Shown here: in pieces, positions 8,049-16,177 of the stretch | How the letters are laid out: every line of letters begins with the position of its first letter | How positions within the stretch are numbered: the stretch's first letter is position 1 | Source of the DNA: an uncultured Lachnospiraceae bacterium | Lineage (GTDB): Bacteria; Bacillota; Clostridia; Lachnospirales; Lachnospiraceae | DNA: 64,000 nt | Reading direction: 5' to 3' | NCBI GenBank assembly: GCA_949471785.1 | Contig: CASWRE010000007.1 | Location: forward strand, 26,291-90,290 | Notes under the pieces: generated by a model | The model's input: the letters and a program-made list of their open reading frames with translations, nothing else | The model's database searches: none | Told to the model about the DNA's origin: nothing | Translations under genes and position numbers: made by a program

Positions 8049-9476
8049 ATGAGAAAATCAGGAGTATATGTACTTCTGCTCATGGGAATGTTGCTGCTGG
8101 CGCCCTGTACCGTGCGGGCGGCGGACCCCTTTGTGGTCAGGAAAGGGGTTTTGGAAAAGTATAGCGGAACACAGACTCATGTGGTCATTCCCTCAAATGT
8201 AAAAACTATTGGCGCGAAGGCATTTGCCGGGATGAAGGTGGCGGAGGTGGAGCTGCCCTCCACCGTGACTGCCATTCAGAGCAATGCCTTTGCCGACTGC
8301 GGTGAGTTGGAGAAAGTAGTCATTTCCAACGGGGATATCATGATCTCGTCGAGCGCTTTTACCGGCTGTAAAGACGTGGCGATCTATGGCGATGCGTCTC
8401 CTCTGGCCCTTGCCGCCCGTGCAAAGCGTTATCGGAATGCGGTGGCCAGGATTGCGGCCGAACAGGGCATGGGAGAGTATACGGATCTGATTATGTCCGT
8501 GCTGATGCTGGAGAGCGGCGGCCGGTATGTGGATCTGATGCAATGCAAGGGCGGGAGATATTCCGGAGAATATCCGAAAACCAGTACCGGGGAATTTCAG
8601 AAGCCGGAGGATTCCATCGAATGCGGTATCCGTGAATTAAAATACGGCATGTCCCTGTGGCCGGTGAACGGGCCGGATGATCTGGAAAATCTCAAGGTGA
8701 TCCTGCAGGGGTACAATTTCGGCATGGCAGGGTATATCCGCTATTTAAAGACGAACGGTTATTCCGGATGGACGGAAGATAATGCCTCCGCCTACGCAAA
8801 GAGATACTGCGGCGGCAGAAAATACACAGATAAAAATATGATAGCCCGTTTCGGCCGGTGGCGTTACGGGTGTTCCTGGTATCCGATGCATGTACTTAAA
8901 TATTATGTCTCCCTGCCCCGGGAGTTTGCGTGGGGAAAAGGGCTGTCGTTTCAGGAACTGGGGAAGGCTAATACATATCGTGTGACCTATACGCTGAACG
9001 GCGGAAAAAACAGCAAGTTTAACGCTTCGTCCTATACGGGGTACATAGATATTGAGCTGATGGACCCGACCCGGAAAGGTTATCTGTTTGCCGGATGGTA
9101 CAGCGATGCGGGGCTGACGCAGAAGGCGGACAGGATCACCGGAGAAAATAAAAGGGTCCGCGTGTATGCGAAATGGATGAAAGTCAAGGTGGGAGCCGCC
9201 CGGATTCGTAAGGTGACGGCAAAAAGCAAAAAGCTGACGGTCAGCATGAAGACGTTAAAATCTGCTTCGGGTTACCAGATCATGGTGGCAACGGATAAGA
9301 AGTTTAAGAATAATAAAGCGAGCATTTCTATGGGCGTTGGCAAAACCGAGGCCACATTGAGTAAATTGAAAAAAGGAAAAACTTATTATGTAAGGGCCCG
9401 CGGATGGCGTTTGGACTCGGCCGGAAAGAAAGTATATGGGGCCTGGTCCAAAGTCGTAAAGAAAAAGGTTAAATAA
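8049..9476 (+). CDS. Secreted surface protein: BspA-type LRR, lysozyme-like domain, InlB-type repeat, Fn3-like tail
   Basis: A 475-residue exported protein. Signal peptide residues 1-24 end in VRAA. A BspA-type leucine-rich segment (about 30-115; VVIPSNVKTIGAKAFAG style) is followed by a lysozyme-like domain resembling the N-terminal muramidase of CwlT (about 125-285). That domain carries IMSVLMLESGG with the likely catalytic Glu, and the downstream LQGYNFGMAGYIRYL. An InlB B-repeat/Flg_new unit follows (about 310-375, RKGYLFAGWYSD), then a basic Fn3-like C-terminus. No sortase motif or membrane anchor is visible, so attachment may be through the basic tail. It probably cuts or remodels peptidoglycan at the cell surface. 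A bidirectional terminator follows. Confidence 0.75.
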   Translation: MRKSGVYVLLLMGMLLLAPCTVRAADPFVVRKGVLEKYSGTQTHVVIPSNVKTIGAKAFAGMKVAEVELPSTVTAIQSNAFADCGELEKVVISNGDIMISSSAFTGCKDVAIYGDASPLALAARAKRYRNAVARIAAEQGMGEYTDLIMSVLMLESGGRYVDLMQCKGGRYSGEYPKTSTGEFQKPEDSIECGIRELKYGMSLWPVNGPDDLENLKVILQGYNFGMAGYIRYLKTNGYSGWTEDNASAYAKRYCGGRKYTDKNMIARFGRWRYGCSWYPMHVLKYYVSLPREFAWGKGLSFQELGKANTYRVTYTLNGGKNSKFNASSYTGYIDIELMDPTRKGYLFAGWYSDAGLTQKADRITGENKRVRVYAKWMKVKVGAARIRKVTAKSKKLTVSMKTLKSASGYQIMVATDKKFKNNKASISMGVGKTEATLSKLKKGKTYYVRARGWRLDSAGKKVYGAWSKVVKKKVK

Positions 9477-9486
9477 GATAACAGAT

Positions 9487-9517
9487 AAAAAGAATCCCGG
9501 AGAGAGGATTCTTTTTA
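9487..9517. terminator. Bidirectional terminator between convergent genes
   Basis: AGAATCC (9491-9497) pairs with GGATTCT (9506-9512), flanked by A-rich and T-rich arms, so it can stop transcription from both sides. Confidence 0.8.
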
Positions 9518-9520
9518 TCA

Positions 9521-10384
9521 TTACGGATAGAGACCGTCCTGTTTTAAAATGCCGTACAGGGCGTCTACGGCGCTTTCGTCTTTGCGGCAGGAATAAGCAT
9601 ATACCGGCGTGTTCCTGCAGAAAGTTCTGAGCAGTTCTCCGGCCAGCGTTGTATCCCTTTCTTCCCAGGGGCGCAGAACGATTTCTTTTTTGACGAGATC
9701 CCAGGCTTCGCCGGACGGCAGACGGCGGGCCGTATTTTTGGAGGCTTTATCCAGAAGGATCAGGGAACGGACGGAGGCGCGATAGGGAATGCTCACTCCG
9801 GAGCTTCCGGCCATGGGCCATCCGCAGGCAAGCCACAGATTCTTTTCCCTGTGAAGCAGTACCCGGTCTCCATTGGCCAATCGGCTGTGCCGGCAGTTTT
9901 GCCAGAGGGCGGCCTGGGTGGATTTGCCCGTGCCGGACGGAGCGGAAAAGAGGATCGCCTGCCCCTGGTCCAGTATGGCGGAGGCATGCAGAATCATATC
10001 TCCGCGGCGGATCATGCGATATTCCAGGGTGGATAGATAGAGAAGGGTCGTATTCCCCTTCAGATAGGATAGAAAATCCTGTACATACCAGACAGAAAAA
10101 TGATGTTCACTTTCTTCCCGGCAGGCGGCATAGACCATACCGTCGGGAAAGGTGTAATACCAGGTTTCCCTGCCGCCGTCGGCGTATACCTGATAAAAAG
10201 GCGTTCGTTTCAGACAGTGACGTCCGCCGACTTGTAATGTATCGGTCGTATGTATCGTATAGGTGAGATCTGGTATACTCCCACTGTCGGAAACACAAAA
10301 AGCAGACAGCCTGTCATCCCAGGGGATATAACTGTCTGCCAGAAAAAGGACGGTGCAGTTTCCCAGACGAAGTTTCAGATGCAT
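9521..10384 (-). CDS. HPr-kinase-like P-loop protein of unknown substrate
   Basis: A soluble 287-residue protein. The C-terminal half has a P-loop SAPSGTGKST (about residues 147-156) in the context typical of HPr kinase/phosphorylase-related proteins. It comes after HASAI and is followed by GDRVLLHREK and a late acidic segment. The N-terminal 120 residues resemble no family I can name. True HprK carries a second signature and pairs with HPr; neither is seen here. Relatives without HPr occur in peptide-modification clusters, but no such partner genes are adjacent. It is transcribed alone from a strong promoter and is divergent from htrA. Function unknown. Confidence 0.6.
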   Translation of the reverse strand: MHLKLRLGNCTVLFLADSYIPWDDRLSAFCVSDSGSIPDLTYTIHTTDTLQVGGRHCLKRTPFYQVYADGGRETWYYTFPDGMVYAACREESEHHFSVWYVQDFLSYLKGNTTLLYLSTLEYRMIRRGDMILHASAILDQGQAILFSAPSGTGKSTQAALWQNCRHSRLANGDRVLLHREKNLWLACGWPMAGSSGVSIPYRASVRSLILLDKASKNTARRLPSGEAWDLVKKEIVLRPWEERDTTLAGELLRTFCRNTPVYAYSCRKDESAVDALYGILKQDGLYP

Positions 10385-10433
10385 GGCGGACTCCTTTCTT
10401 TTTTGTGCCTGTGATTACAATAAGTATATTCCG

Positions 10434-10462
10434 AGTATACTCCTTTCCGGCAGGAATGACAA
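10434..10462 (-). promoter_or_regulatory. Promoter of the HPr-kinase-like gene
   Basis: On the minus strand: TTGTCA (10462-10457), a 17-base spacer, TATACT (10439-10434). It lies 50 bases before the ATG. Confidence 0.75.
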
Positions 10463-10553
10463 TCCGGGTTTTGAAAAGGTTATTGTTCACTCCCAATAAT
10501 TTGAAAAGACATATTTTGAAATTTCCTGCATATACTCATATTGGTGCAATAGT

Positions 10554-10582
10554 TTGTCGGGCCATGGTATTTTCGTTATAAT
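10554..10582 (+). promoter_or_regulatory. Promoter of htrA
   Basis: TTGTCG (10554-10559), 17-base spacer, TATAAT (10577-10582), about 100 bases before the ATG. Confidence 0.7.
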
Positions 10583-10681
10583 TTTTAAAAACACAGTTCC
10601 TTCACAGTTTTAACAAAAATGCATAACAATTTATGCGTATGATACAACCATCAAAACGAAGTACAGGGAGGTCAAAGTAAG

Positions 10682-12127
10682 ATGAGTGACAGCTACTATG
10701 ATTATACACAGGGAACTGATGACAACTATTCCTTCCATGAGGAATTACGGCAGACCCCGTCGCCGGCAGGACCCGGAAAACCCAAAAAGGAGCGCCGAAG
10801 GTTAAAACGAGTCGGAGCGGCCGTTTCTACGGGCGTTGTATTCGGGTTGACAGCCGGTCTGGTTTTCTATGGCGTAGTCAAAGCTACCGGGGTAGACAGG
10901 ATTCCCATGGAAGCGTCAACGAAAAATACGGTAGCTGCCACGGGGATTTCTCAGACGCCGACAGCCCAGACGACGGAATCCGCCGTGAAGGAGGCAGACG
11001 GAGGCGCCGGAGAATTCACCGTATCCCAGATCGCAAAGGAATGTCTGCCCTCGGTGGTGTCTATTACCAGCACAACCGTTCAGGAAGTGCGGAGCTTTTT
11101 CGGCTCTCAGTCCTATGAAGTGCCCGGCGCAGGTTCCGGTTTTATTGTCGGGAAAAATGATTCGGAGCTTCTGATCGTGACCAACAATCATGTGGTGGCG
11201 GGGGCCGAAAATCTGTCCGTGTGTTTCAACGACGATGAAAAGCAGGTGTATGAGGCGGTGATAAAGGGCACGGACGCGAGTAATGATCTGGCCGTGGTGG
11301 CTATAGATCTGGCGGATATCAGCGAAGATACCATGAAGACCGTTAAGATTGTGACATTGGGCGATTCTGACAAGCTGGAAGTTGGCGAGCAGGTGGTAGC
11401 CATCGGTAATGCCCTTGGTTCCGGCCAGTCTGTGACCAGCGGCTATGTCAGCGCGCTGAACAGAGAGGTAGCTATTGACGATACGACTGCTTCCCTGATC
11501 CAGACGGACGCGGCAATCAATCCGGGCAACAGCGGCGGAGCCCTGATCAATATGAAGGGAGAGGTCGTCGGTATTAACTCGGCCAAATATGCCGATGAAC
11601 AGGTGGAGGGCATGGGCTATGCCATTCCGATCACTACGGCAAAGGAGATCATAGATGACCTGATGGCCAGGGAGACCCGCCGTAAGGTGGACGAAGCGGA
11701 CAGAGGGTATCTTGGTATAACCTGCAAAGATGTGACGTCTGACGTGGCGGAGATGTACAATATCCCCGTGGGCGTCTATGTGGATGAGGTCGGCGACGGC
11801 GGAGCCGCTGCGGCCGCCGGTATCAAGAAGGGAGATATCATTACCAAATTCGACGGGCAGACGGTGACGGACAAGGAAATGCTGGTCAGCAATCTGGAAT
11901 ACTATAAAGCCGGAGAGGCGGTAGAAGTAGTGATCCAGCGTGCCTCGGGGGGCGTGTATGAGGAGAAGACGGTCAGTGTTACGCTGGCGAAACAAGTGAT
12001 CAGCTCCTCTGGCGGGAATGACGGCCAGAACGGTCAGGCTCCGGGCCAGAATCCCGACGAAGAGGAAATATACGGGAAAAGAGGAGACAATTTTGGAAAC
12101 GGCCTTTTTGACGATTGGCTGAATTAA
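10682..12127 (+). CDS. htrA: HtrA/DegP-type membrane-anchored serine protease
   Basis: A surface quality-control protease. After a cytoplasmic start, one membrane helix (about residues 45-67) anchors it. The trypsin-like domain has the full triad H170 (NNHVVAG), D202 (SNDLAVVAI) and S284 (NPGNSGGAL). One PDZ domain follows (about 345-430, RGYLGITCKD). The tail is Gly/Asn/Gln-rich and ends NGLFDDWLN. Length 481 is normal for Gram-positive HtrA. The ribosome site is GGGAGG before ATG 10682. It is monocistronic with its own promoter and a strong terminator. Gram-positive HtrA degrades misfolded exported proteins. Confidence 0.93.
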   Translation: MSDSYYDYTQGTDDNYSFHEELRQTPSPAGPGKPKKERRRLKRVGAAVSTGVVFGLTAGLVFYGVVKATGVDRIPMEASTKNTVAATGISQTPTAQTTESAVKEADGGAGEFTVSQIAKECLPSVVSITSTTVQEVRSFFGSQSYEVPGAGSGFIVGKNDSELLIVTNNHVVAGAENLSVCFNDDEKQVYEAVIKGTDASNDLAVVAIDLADISEDTMKTVKIVTLGDSDKLEVGEQVVAIGNALGSGQSVTSGYVSALNREVAIDDTTASLIQTDAAINPGNSGGALINMKGEVVGINSAKYADEQVEGMGYAIPITTAKEIIDDLMARETRRKVDEADRGYLGITCKDVTSDVAEMYNIPVGVYVDEVGDGGAAAAAGIKKGDIITKFDGQTVTDKEMLVSNLEYYKAGEAVEVVIQRASGGVYEEKTVSVTLAKQVISSSGGNDGQNGQAPGQNPDEEEIYGKRGDNFGNGLFDDWLN

Positions 12128-12152
12128 TATACGAAAGAGACAGGGCAGACAG

Positions 12153-12178
12153 ACCGGCGCGGGACCCGCGCCGGTTTC
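12153..12178 (+). terminator. Terminator of htrA
   Basis: A perfect GC-rich palindrome, ACCGGCGCGGG (12153-12163) and CCCGCGCCGGT (12165-12175), followed by a short TTT. The stem is strong and the T-tract is short. Confidence 0.6.
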
Positions 12179-12424
12179 CCTGCGTTTTGCGCAGTCAGAC
12201 ATGTGAAAGATTGGTAACCGTTCAGCTTGTCCGGACTGTTGCAAATGTCCTAAAAAAATTAATAAAAATTCATGAAAATTGTATCCCATTTAGATGCGAA
12301 TCATGTATAATAGTATCATATGGGCAACTATAGGAATAGGTTTGAAGAAATATAACATATTTCCATCAGTTAAGTACAGTTTTTTTGTGAAGACGACAGA
12401 TTTGGGGAGGCAGGAGAAACATTT

Positions 12425-14329
12425 ATGGCAAAGGTAAGAGACAATGGCCTTGGCGTGAAACTGGAAGCGGAACTGGATGAAATCCTGGGTGTTGACGTCC
12501 AGAAATTATCGGCTTTTGACGGAAAGCATGAAGATAGAAAAAAAGGTAAGAAAAAATATATTTTGCTTGCCGGCCTGGCCGTGGTGGTGGTAGTGGCCGG
12601 AACGGTGGCCGGTGTGTACACGATTAAGGCGCAGGCCTTTAAAACCAAATTTTTTCCGGGAACGACGATCAATTCGGTGGATTGCAGCAATCTGACTCCG
12701 GCGGAGGTAGAGAATCTGATCCGGGCCCAGGTGGAGAAATATTCCCTCACCCTTTCTTTTCGCGGAGGGGAGCAGGAGCTGATTGACGGTAAAGACATCG
12801 ATTACAAATATGTGGAGGGTACGGAAGTATCCCAGCTGCTGGCATCTCAGGATATTATGAACTGGTACAGGGAATCGAAAGATACCAGGGAATATACCGT
12901 GGCAAGCAATACCACCTATGACGAGGATAAACTGACGGCTATTCTGCAGGAGATGGACGCCATGCAGGACAAGAATCAGGTGGAGCCGGAGAACGCTTAT
13001 CTGGAGTACAAGGACGGGAGCTTTGAGATCATCGATGCCAAGGAGGGCAGCCAGCTCGATCGGGACGCCTTTACGGCGGCGGTCCAGGAGGCCATCAAAT
13101 CAGGGAAAACGGAAATTTCTGCGGAGCAGCTGGAACTTTATGCCAAGCCGGCAGTGACGGCAGACAGCGAGAGCCTGATCAAGCAGGCCGGCGACCTGAA
13201 CAGTTACGCGGCGGCAAGTATTACCTATGACTTGCCCGGCGGGGAAAGGGTATTGGACGGAGATACATTTGTCAAATGGCTGGACAAGGATGAAGACGGG
13301 AATTACACGCGGGACGACGAGAAGTTCGATGAGAAGATAAAAGAATATGTAGCTGAAATGGCCGAAGAAACAGATACTTTTGGGAGCGATATAGAATTTA
13401 AAGCTACGGATGGTTCTACGGTGAAGGTGCGCTGTAAGGATTATGGCTGGCAGATCGACCAGGCGAAGGAAGTGGAAGCGTTAAAGCAGCTGATTTATGA
13501 CGGCGAGAAAACCACGAGGGAGCCGGAGTACATCAAAAAAATGGCCACGACAGATAACGGGGGCTTCGGGGATACGTATATCGAGGTTAATCTGACCAAG
13601 CAGCACATGTATTATTACAAGGACGGCAAGGTGATCTTTGAAAGCGAGTTTGTCTCGGGAAAGATGACGAAAGACCGCTATACGCCCACAGGGGTCTATC
13701 TGCTGGATTACAAACAAAAGGATCGTACGCTGCGGGGACGGAGATATTCCAACGGTGATTATTCTTATGAATCCTTTGTGAATTACTGGATGCCTTTTGA
13801 CGGCGGCTATGGTTTTCATGACGCTACCTGGAGAGGAAGCTTCGGCGGGTCGATTTATGTGAGGGGCGGCTCCCACGGCTGCGTCAATATGCCTCTGTCG
13901 AAAGCCAAGGAACTGTACGGAATCATTGAAGACGATGTTCCGATCGTCATTTTCTATACGCACAGCTATACGCTGGGAGCGGCTGAGCCCTTTGTCGACA
14001 AGACGGACAAAAAGGACGACGACAAGGATAAAGATAAGGATAAAGACGACGACAAGGATAAAGACAAAGATAAAGATAAGGACAAAGATAAAGACAAGGA
14101 TAAAGACAAAGACAAAGACAAGGATAAAGATAAAGATAAGGACAAGGATAAAAATAATTCTTCTTCCAAAGATAATAGCTCAAGCTCAAAGGCAGATACT
14201 CCGGACACGCCTTCCAAGGAGCCGGACAAAGAGCCGGATAAGCCGGACAAAGAGCCTTCCTCCAGCCAGGAAACCCCGCCTCAGGAGAAGCCGGATACGA
14301 TTGACGGCGGAGATGTCGCAGGAGAATAG
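12425..14329 (+). CDS. Membrane-anchored L,D-transpeptidase with a Lys-Asp repeat tail
   Basis: Forms 3-3 peptidoglycan crosslinks or attaches proteins to the wall. Layout: cytoplasmic segment (1-40), membrane helix (about 42-66), peptidoglycan-binding type 4 regions (about 80-360), then a YkuD domain (about 385-510). The active site SHGCVN has H484 and catalytic C486, preceded by FHDATW. After the catalytic domain comes a long run of alternating Lys and Asp (about residues 528-576), a Ser-rich patch, and SKEPDKEPDKPDKE repeats, giving a highly charged disordered surface tail. Total 634 residues, longer than typical because of that tail. It ends 3 bases before the HAD phosphatase gene, whose ribosome site overlaps its 3' end. 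Confidence 0.88.
   Translation: MAKVRDNGLGVKLEAELDEILGVDVQKLSAFDGKHEDRKKGKKKYILLAGLAVVVVVAGTVAGVYTIKAQAFKTKFFPGTTINSVDCSNLTPAEVENLIRAQVEKYSLTLSFRGGEQELIDGKDIDYKYVEGTEVSQLLASQDIMNWYRESKDTREYTVASNTTYDEDKLTAILQEMDAMQDKNQVEPENAYLEYKDGSFEIIDAKEGSQLDRDAFTAAVQEAIKSGKTEISAEQLELYAKPAVTADSESLIKQAGDLNSYAAASITYDLPGGERVLDGDTFVKWLDKDEDGNYTRDDEKFDEKIKEYVAEMAEETDTFGSDIEFKATDGSTVKVRCKDYGWQIDQAKEVEALKQLIYDGEKTTREPEYIKKMATTDNGGFGDTYIEVNLTKQHMYYYKDGKVIFESEFVSGKMTKDRYTPTGVYLLDYKQKDRTLRGRRYSNGDYSYESFVNYWMPFDGGYGFHDATWRGSFGGSIYVRGGSHGCVNMPLSKAKELYGIIEDDVPIVIFYTHSYTLGAAEPFVDKTDKKDDDKDKDKDKDDDKDKDKDKDKDKDKDKDKDKDKDKDKDKDKDKDKNNSSSKDNSSSSKADTPDTPSKEPDKEPDKPDKEPSSSQETPPQEKPDTIDGGDVAGE
14007..14155 (+). repeat. Hexanucleotide-type repeat encoding (Lys-Asp)n
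   Basis: About 25 near-tandem 6-base units of the type AARGAY (AAAGAC, AAGGAT, AAAGAT) encode alternating Lys and Asp in the L,D-transpeptidase tail. Unit changes by slippage would stay in frame. Confidence 0.8.
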
Positions 14330-14332
14330 GAG

Positions 14333-15160
14333 ATGAAAACAGCACAGAAAGTATTGTTTACGGATCTAGACGGAACTCTTCTGGATGACGAAAAGCAAAT
14401 ATCCGGAGAAAACCGGAAGTGCATTGAGCAGGCCGTGGCGATGGGACACAAAGTGGTCCTGTCCAGCGGCCGTGCCGCACAAAGCGTATATAAGCAGGTG
14501 CGGAAGCTGGGGCTGGACAGGCAGGGATGCTACGCGATTGCTTTTAACGGCGCTGTCGTGATGCAATGCGATACGGGCGAGCCCCTTTATGAGCTGGGCC
14601 TGGAGCCGGAGCTGGTGAGGTATTTATTTCGGGAAGCAGGGAAGGCGGGTATTCACTGCCAGACCTATCAGGACGGTTATACGCTGGCCGAACGGCAGTC
14701 CGAAGTGCTGGAGTATTATGACCGCAGTACCCAGGGGGTATCGAAGGTGGTACCGGATGTCTGTAAGATATTGACAACCCGCCCGCCCAAAGTGCTTTTG
14801 GCTGATCTTGCCCATTCCGGCAAGCTGGAGGAGTTTCGTAAAACCCACGAAGAGAAGCTGACAGGCAAGGCAGAAGCGACCTTTTCCTGTCCCGAGTATC
14901 TGGAATATCTTCCGCCAGGGGTGAACAAAGGATACGCGCTCGTATGGCTCTGTGATTATCTCCATATTCCGCGGGCAAATAGTGTGGCGGCGGGGGATGA
15001 AGCCAACGATCTGTCCATGATCCGGGCGGCCGGTGTCGGCGCAGCCATGGTCAACGGGGTGGAGGCGCTCAAGGCAGAGGCGGACTATATTACGCAGGCC
15101 GACAATAATCATGACGGTCTGGCAGAGATCCTGCGGCGTTTTATATTGGAAGAAATATGA
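14333..15160 (+). CDS. Cof-type HAD-IIB hydrolase
   Basis: A cytoplasmic phosphatase of the Cof/YidA type. Motif I is FTDLDGTLLDD near residue 10, with the nucleophile Asp and second Asp. Motif II is the SSGR segment. A C2B cap follows, then the late GVNKGYAL and motif IV AAGDEANDLSM. These proteins dephosphorylate sugar phosphates, flavin or other small phosphates; the substrate cannot be told. Length 275 is typical. Its ribosome site GGAGAATAGGAG lies in the end of the preceding gene, so the two are probably co-transcribed. Confidence 0.85.
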   Translation: MKTAQKVLFTDLDGTLLDDEKQISGENRKCIEQAVAMGHKVVLSSGRAAQSVYKQVRKLGLDRQGCYAIAFNGAVVMQCDTGEPLYELGLEPELVRYLFREAGKAGIHCQTYQDGYTLAERQSEVLEYYDRSTQGVSKVVPDVCKILTTRPPKVLLADLAHSGKLEEFRKTHEEKLTGKAEATFSCPEYLEYLPPGVNKGYALVWLCDYLHIPRANSVAAGDEANDLSMIRAAGVGAAMVNGVEALKAEADYITQADNNHDGLAEILRRFILEEI

Positions 15161-15271
15161 TCTATACGGCCGGCAGCCGGGAGAATCGGCTGTCCGGCAT
15201 TCTTTGACGGCGTTCGCCGTGGAAAATTCCTTTTGCAATAGAATAATTAAGAGAAAAAGGCAGGCTTACGG

Positions 15272-15613
15272 ATGGGCAGAATATGTTTATCTATGGGACA
15301 TGAGAAAATTTTTCTCAGGGAGGCGGAGCTGGCGGTCTGTGAACGGCAGGGACGGTATACAAGGCTGTATCACCGTTATGGACAGACGGATGTGCGGGAA
15401 AATCTGGATGCCATATTACGGCAGACCAGACAGATGCAGTATTGTCATCAGAGTTTTCTGGTCAATCCGGGTCGGATTTTTCGACTGCGGAGCGGCGAGT
15501 GTCAGGTGCGCCTGCCGGACGGAAAACTGATGATTATTCCCGTAAGTAAAAAGTACGGTGAGCAGTTGCTGGCAAAGCTGTATGAAAAAGGGGATTTTAC
15601 AGAAATTCCCTGA
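15272..15613 (+). CDS. Stand-alone LytTR DNA-binding domain protein
   Basis: A protein of 113 residues that is almost entirely one LytTR domain. It has an early CERQGRYTRLYH strand, RENLDAILRQ, CHQSFLVNPGRIFRL (the HxSxLVN motif) and the final strands VRLPDGKLMIIPVSKKY. LytTR proteins usually have a receiver domain; this one has none, so activity may be set by its level or a partner. The ribosome site is weak (AAAGGCAG). Its last 17 bases overlap the 3' end of the convergent gene below. Confidence 0.75.
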   Translation: MGRICLSMGHEKIFLREAELAVCERQGRYTRLYHRYGQTDVRENLDAILRQTRQMQYCHQSFLVNPGRIFRLRSGECQVRLPDGKLMIIPVSKKYGEQLLAKLYEKGDFTEIP

Positions 15614-16025
15614 GACGGTGCTGGCTCTCTTCTTCAAGGCGAAGCTGGGCGTTGGCCATACGCGTCAGATTTTCATTACCCCCCTGATAGTGTTTGATCA
15701 GACGCAGCAGACGGCACAGGCCCGTGTTGATCTGCTCCATGGTGAGTTCCGCCAGATGAGAGGTGGAACGGTCCTGCATGGTGCGCAATCCGGCATTTAA
15801 CCGGTTGATGGTGCGGTGAAAAGGGGAGATGGTCTTTCCCTGAATATTTTTATAGGAGAGCATCCGGTCGGTCTGTTCATAGATCATTCGCTGCCCTTTC
15901 AGATGTTCGTTCAGGGCAAGCTGAAACTGTGGGTCATCGGAAAGATTCATGAAATTTTCCAGACTGTCGCAGGTCTGGTCTGCATGGCTGTGGATCTGGT
16001 AGAGCAATTCGTCATCTGTATACAT
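15597..16025 (-). CDS. Small all-helical protein of unknown function
   Basis: A protein of 142 residues with no recognised family. The composition and spacing (many Leu, Gln, His and Met; no signal or membrane segment) suggest a four-helix bundle. A very good ribosome site AAGGAGG sits 6 bases before the ATG. It is convergent with the LytTR gene and the two coding regions overlap by 17 bases. Confidence 0.65.
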   Translation of the reverse strand: MYTDDELLYQIHSHADQTCDSLENFMNLSDDPQFQLALNEHLKGQRMIYEQTDRMLSYKNIQGKTISPFHRTINRLNAGLRTMQDRSTSHLAELTMEQINTGLCRLLRLIKHYQGGNENLTRMANAQLRLEEESQHRLREFL

Positions 16026-16177
16026 TTGGAAACCTCCTTTTTTCTACTAGAATACCCGGACCATGGAGATTTATACATTTTTTGTTGAATCAGGCAAATA
16101 TTGTTGGGCCAAGATTTGTGAGAAAGGATTGCTTTTTCGCCGGAACTATGGCATCATAAATCACTGAGGTGTGATTT

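Larger units (their letters stand above)
10385..10681. other. Divergent intergenic region with two promoters
   Basis: This 297-base gap between divergent genes contains a promoter facing each way (10434-10462 minus, 10554-10582 plus) and A/T-rich DNA. No gene seen. Confidence 0.7.

Noticed and set aside
14007..14155. CRISPR-like repeat
   Set aside because: The 6-base units are contiguous and encode Lys-Asp in frame within a gene; no spacers.
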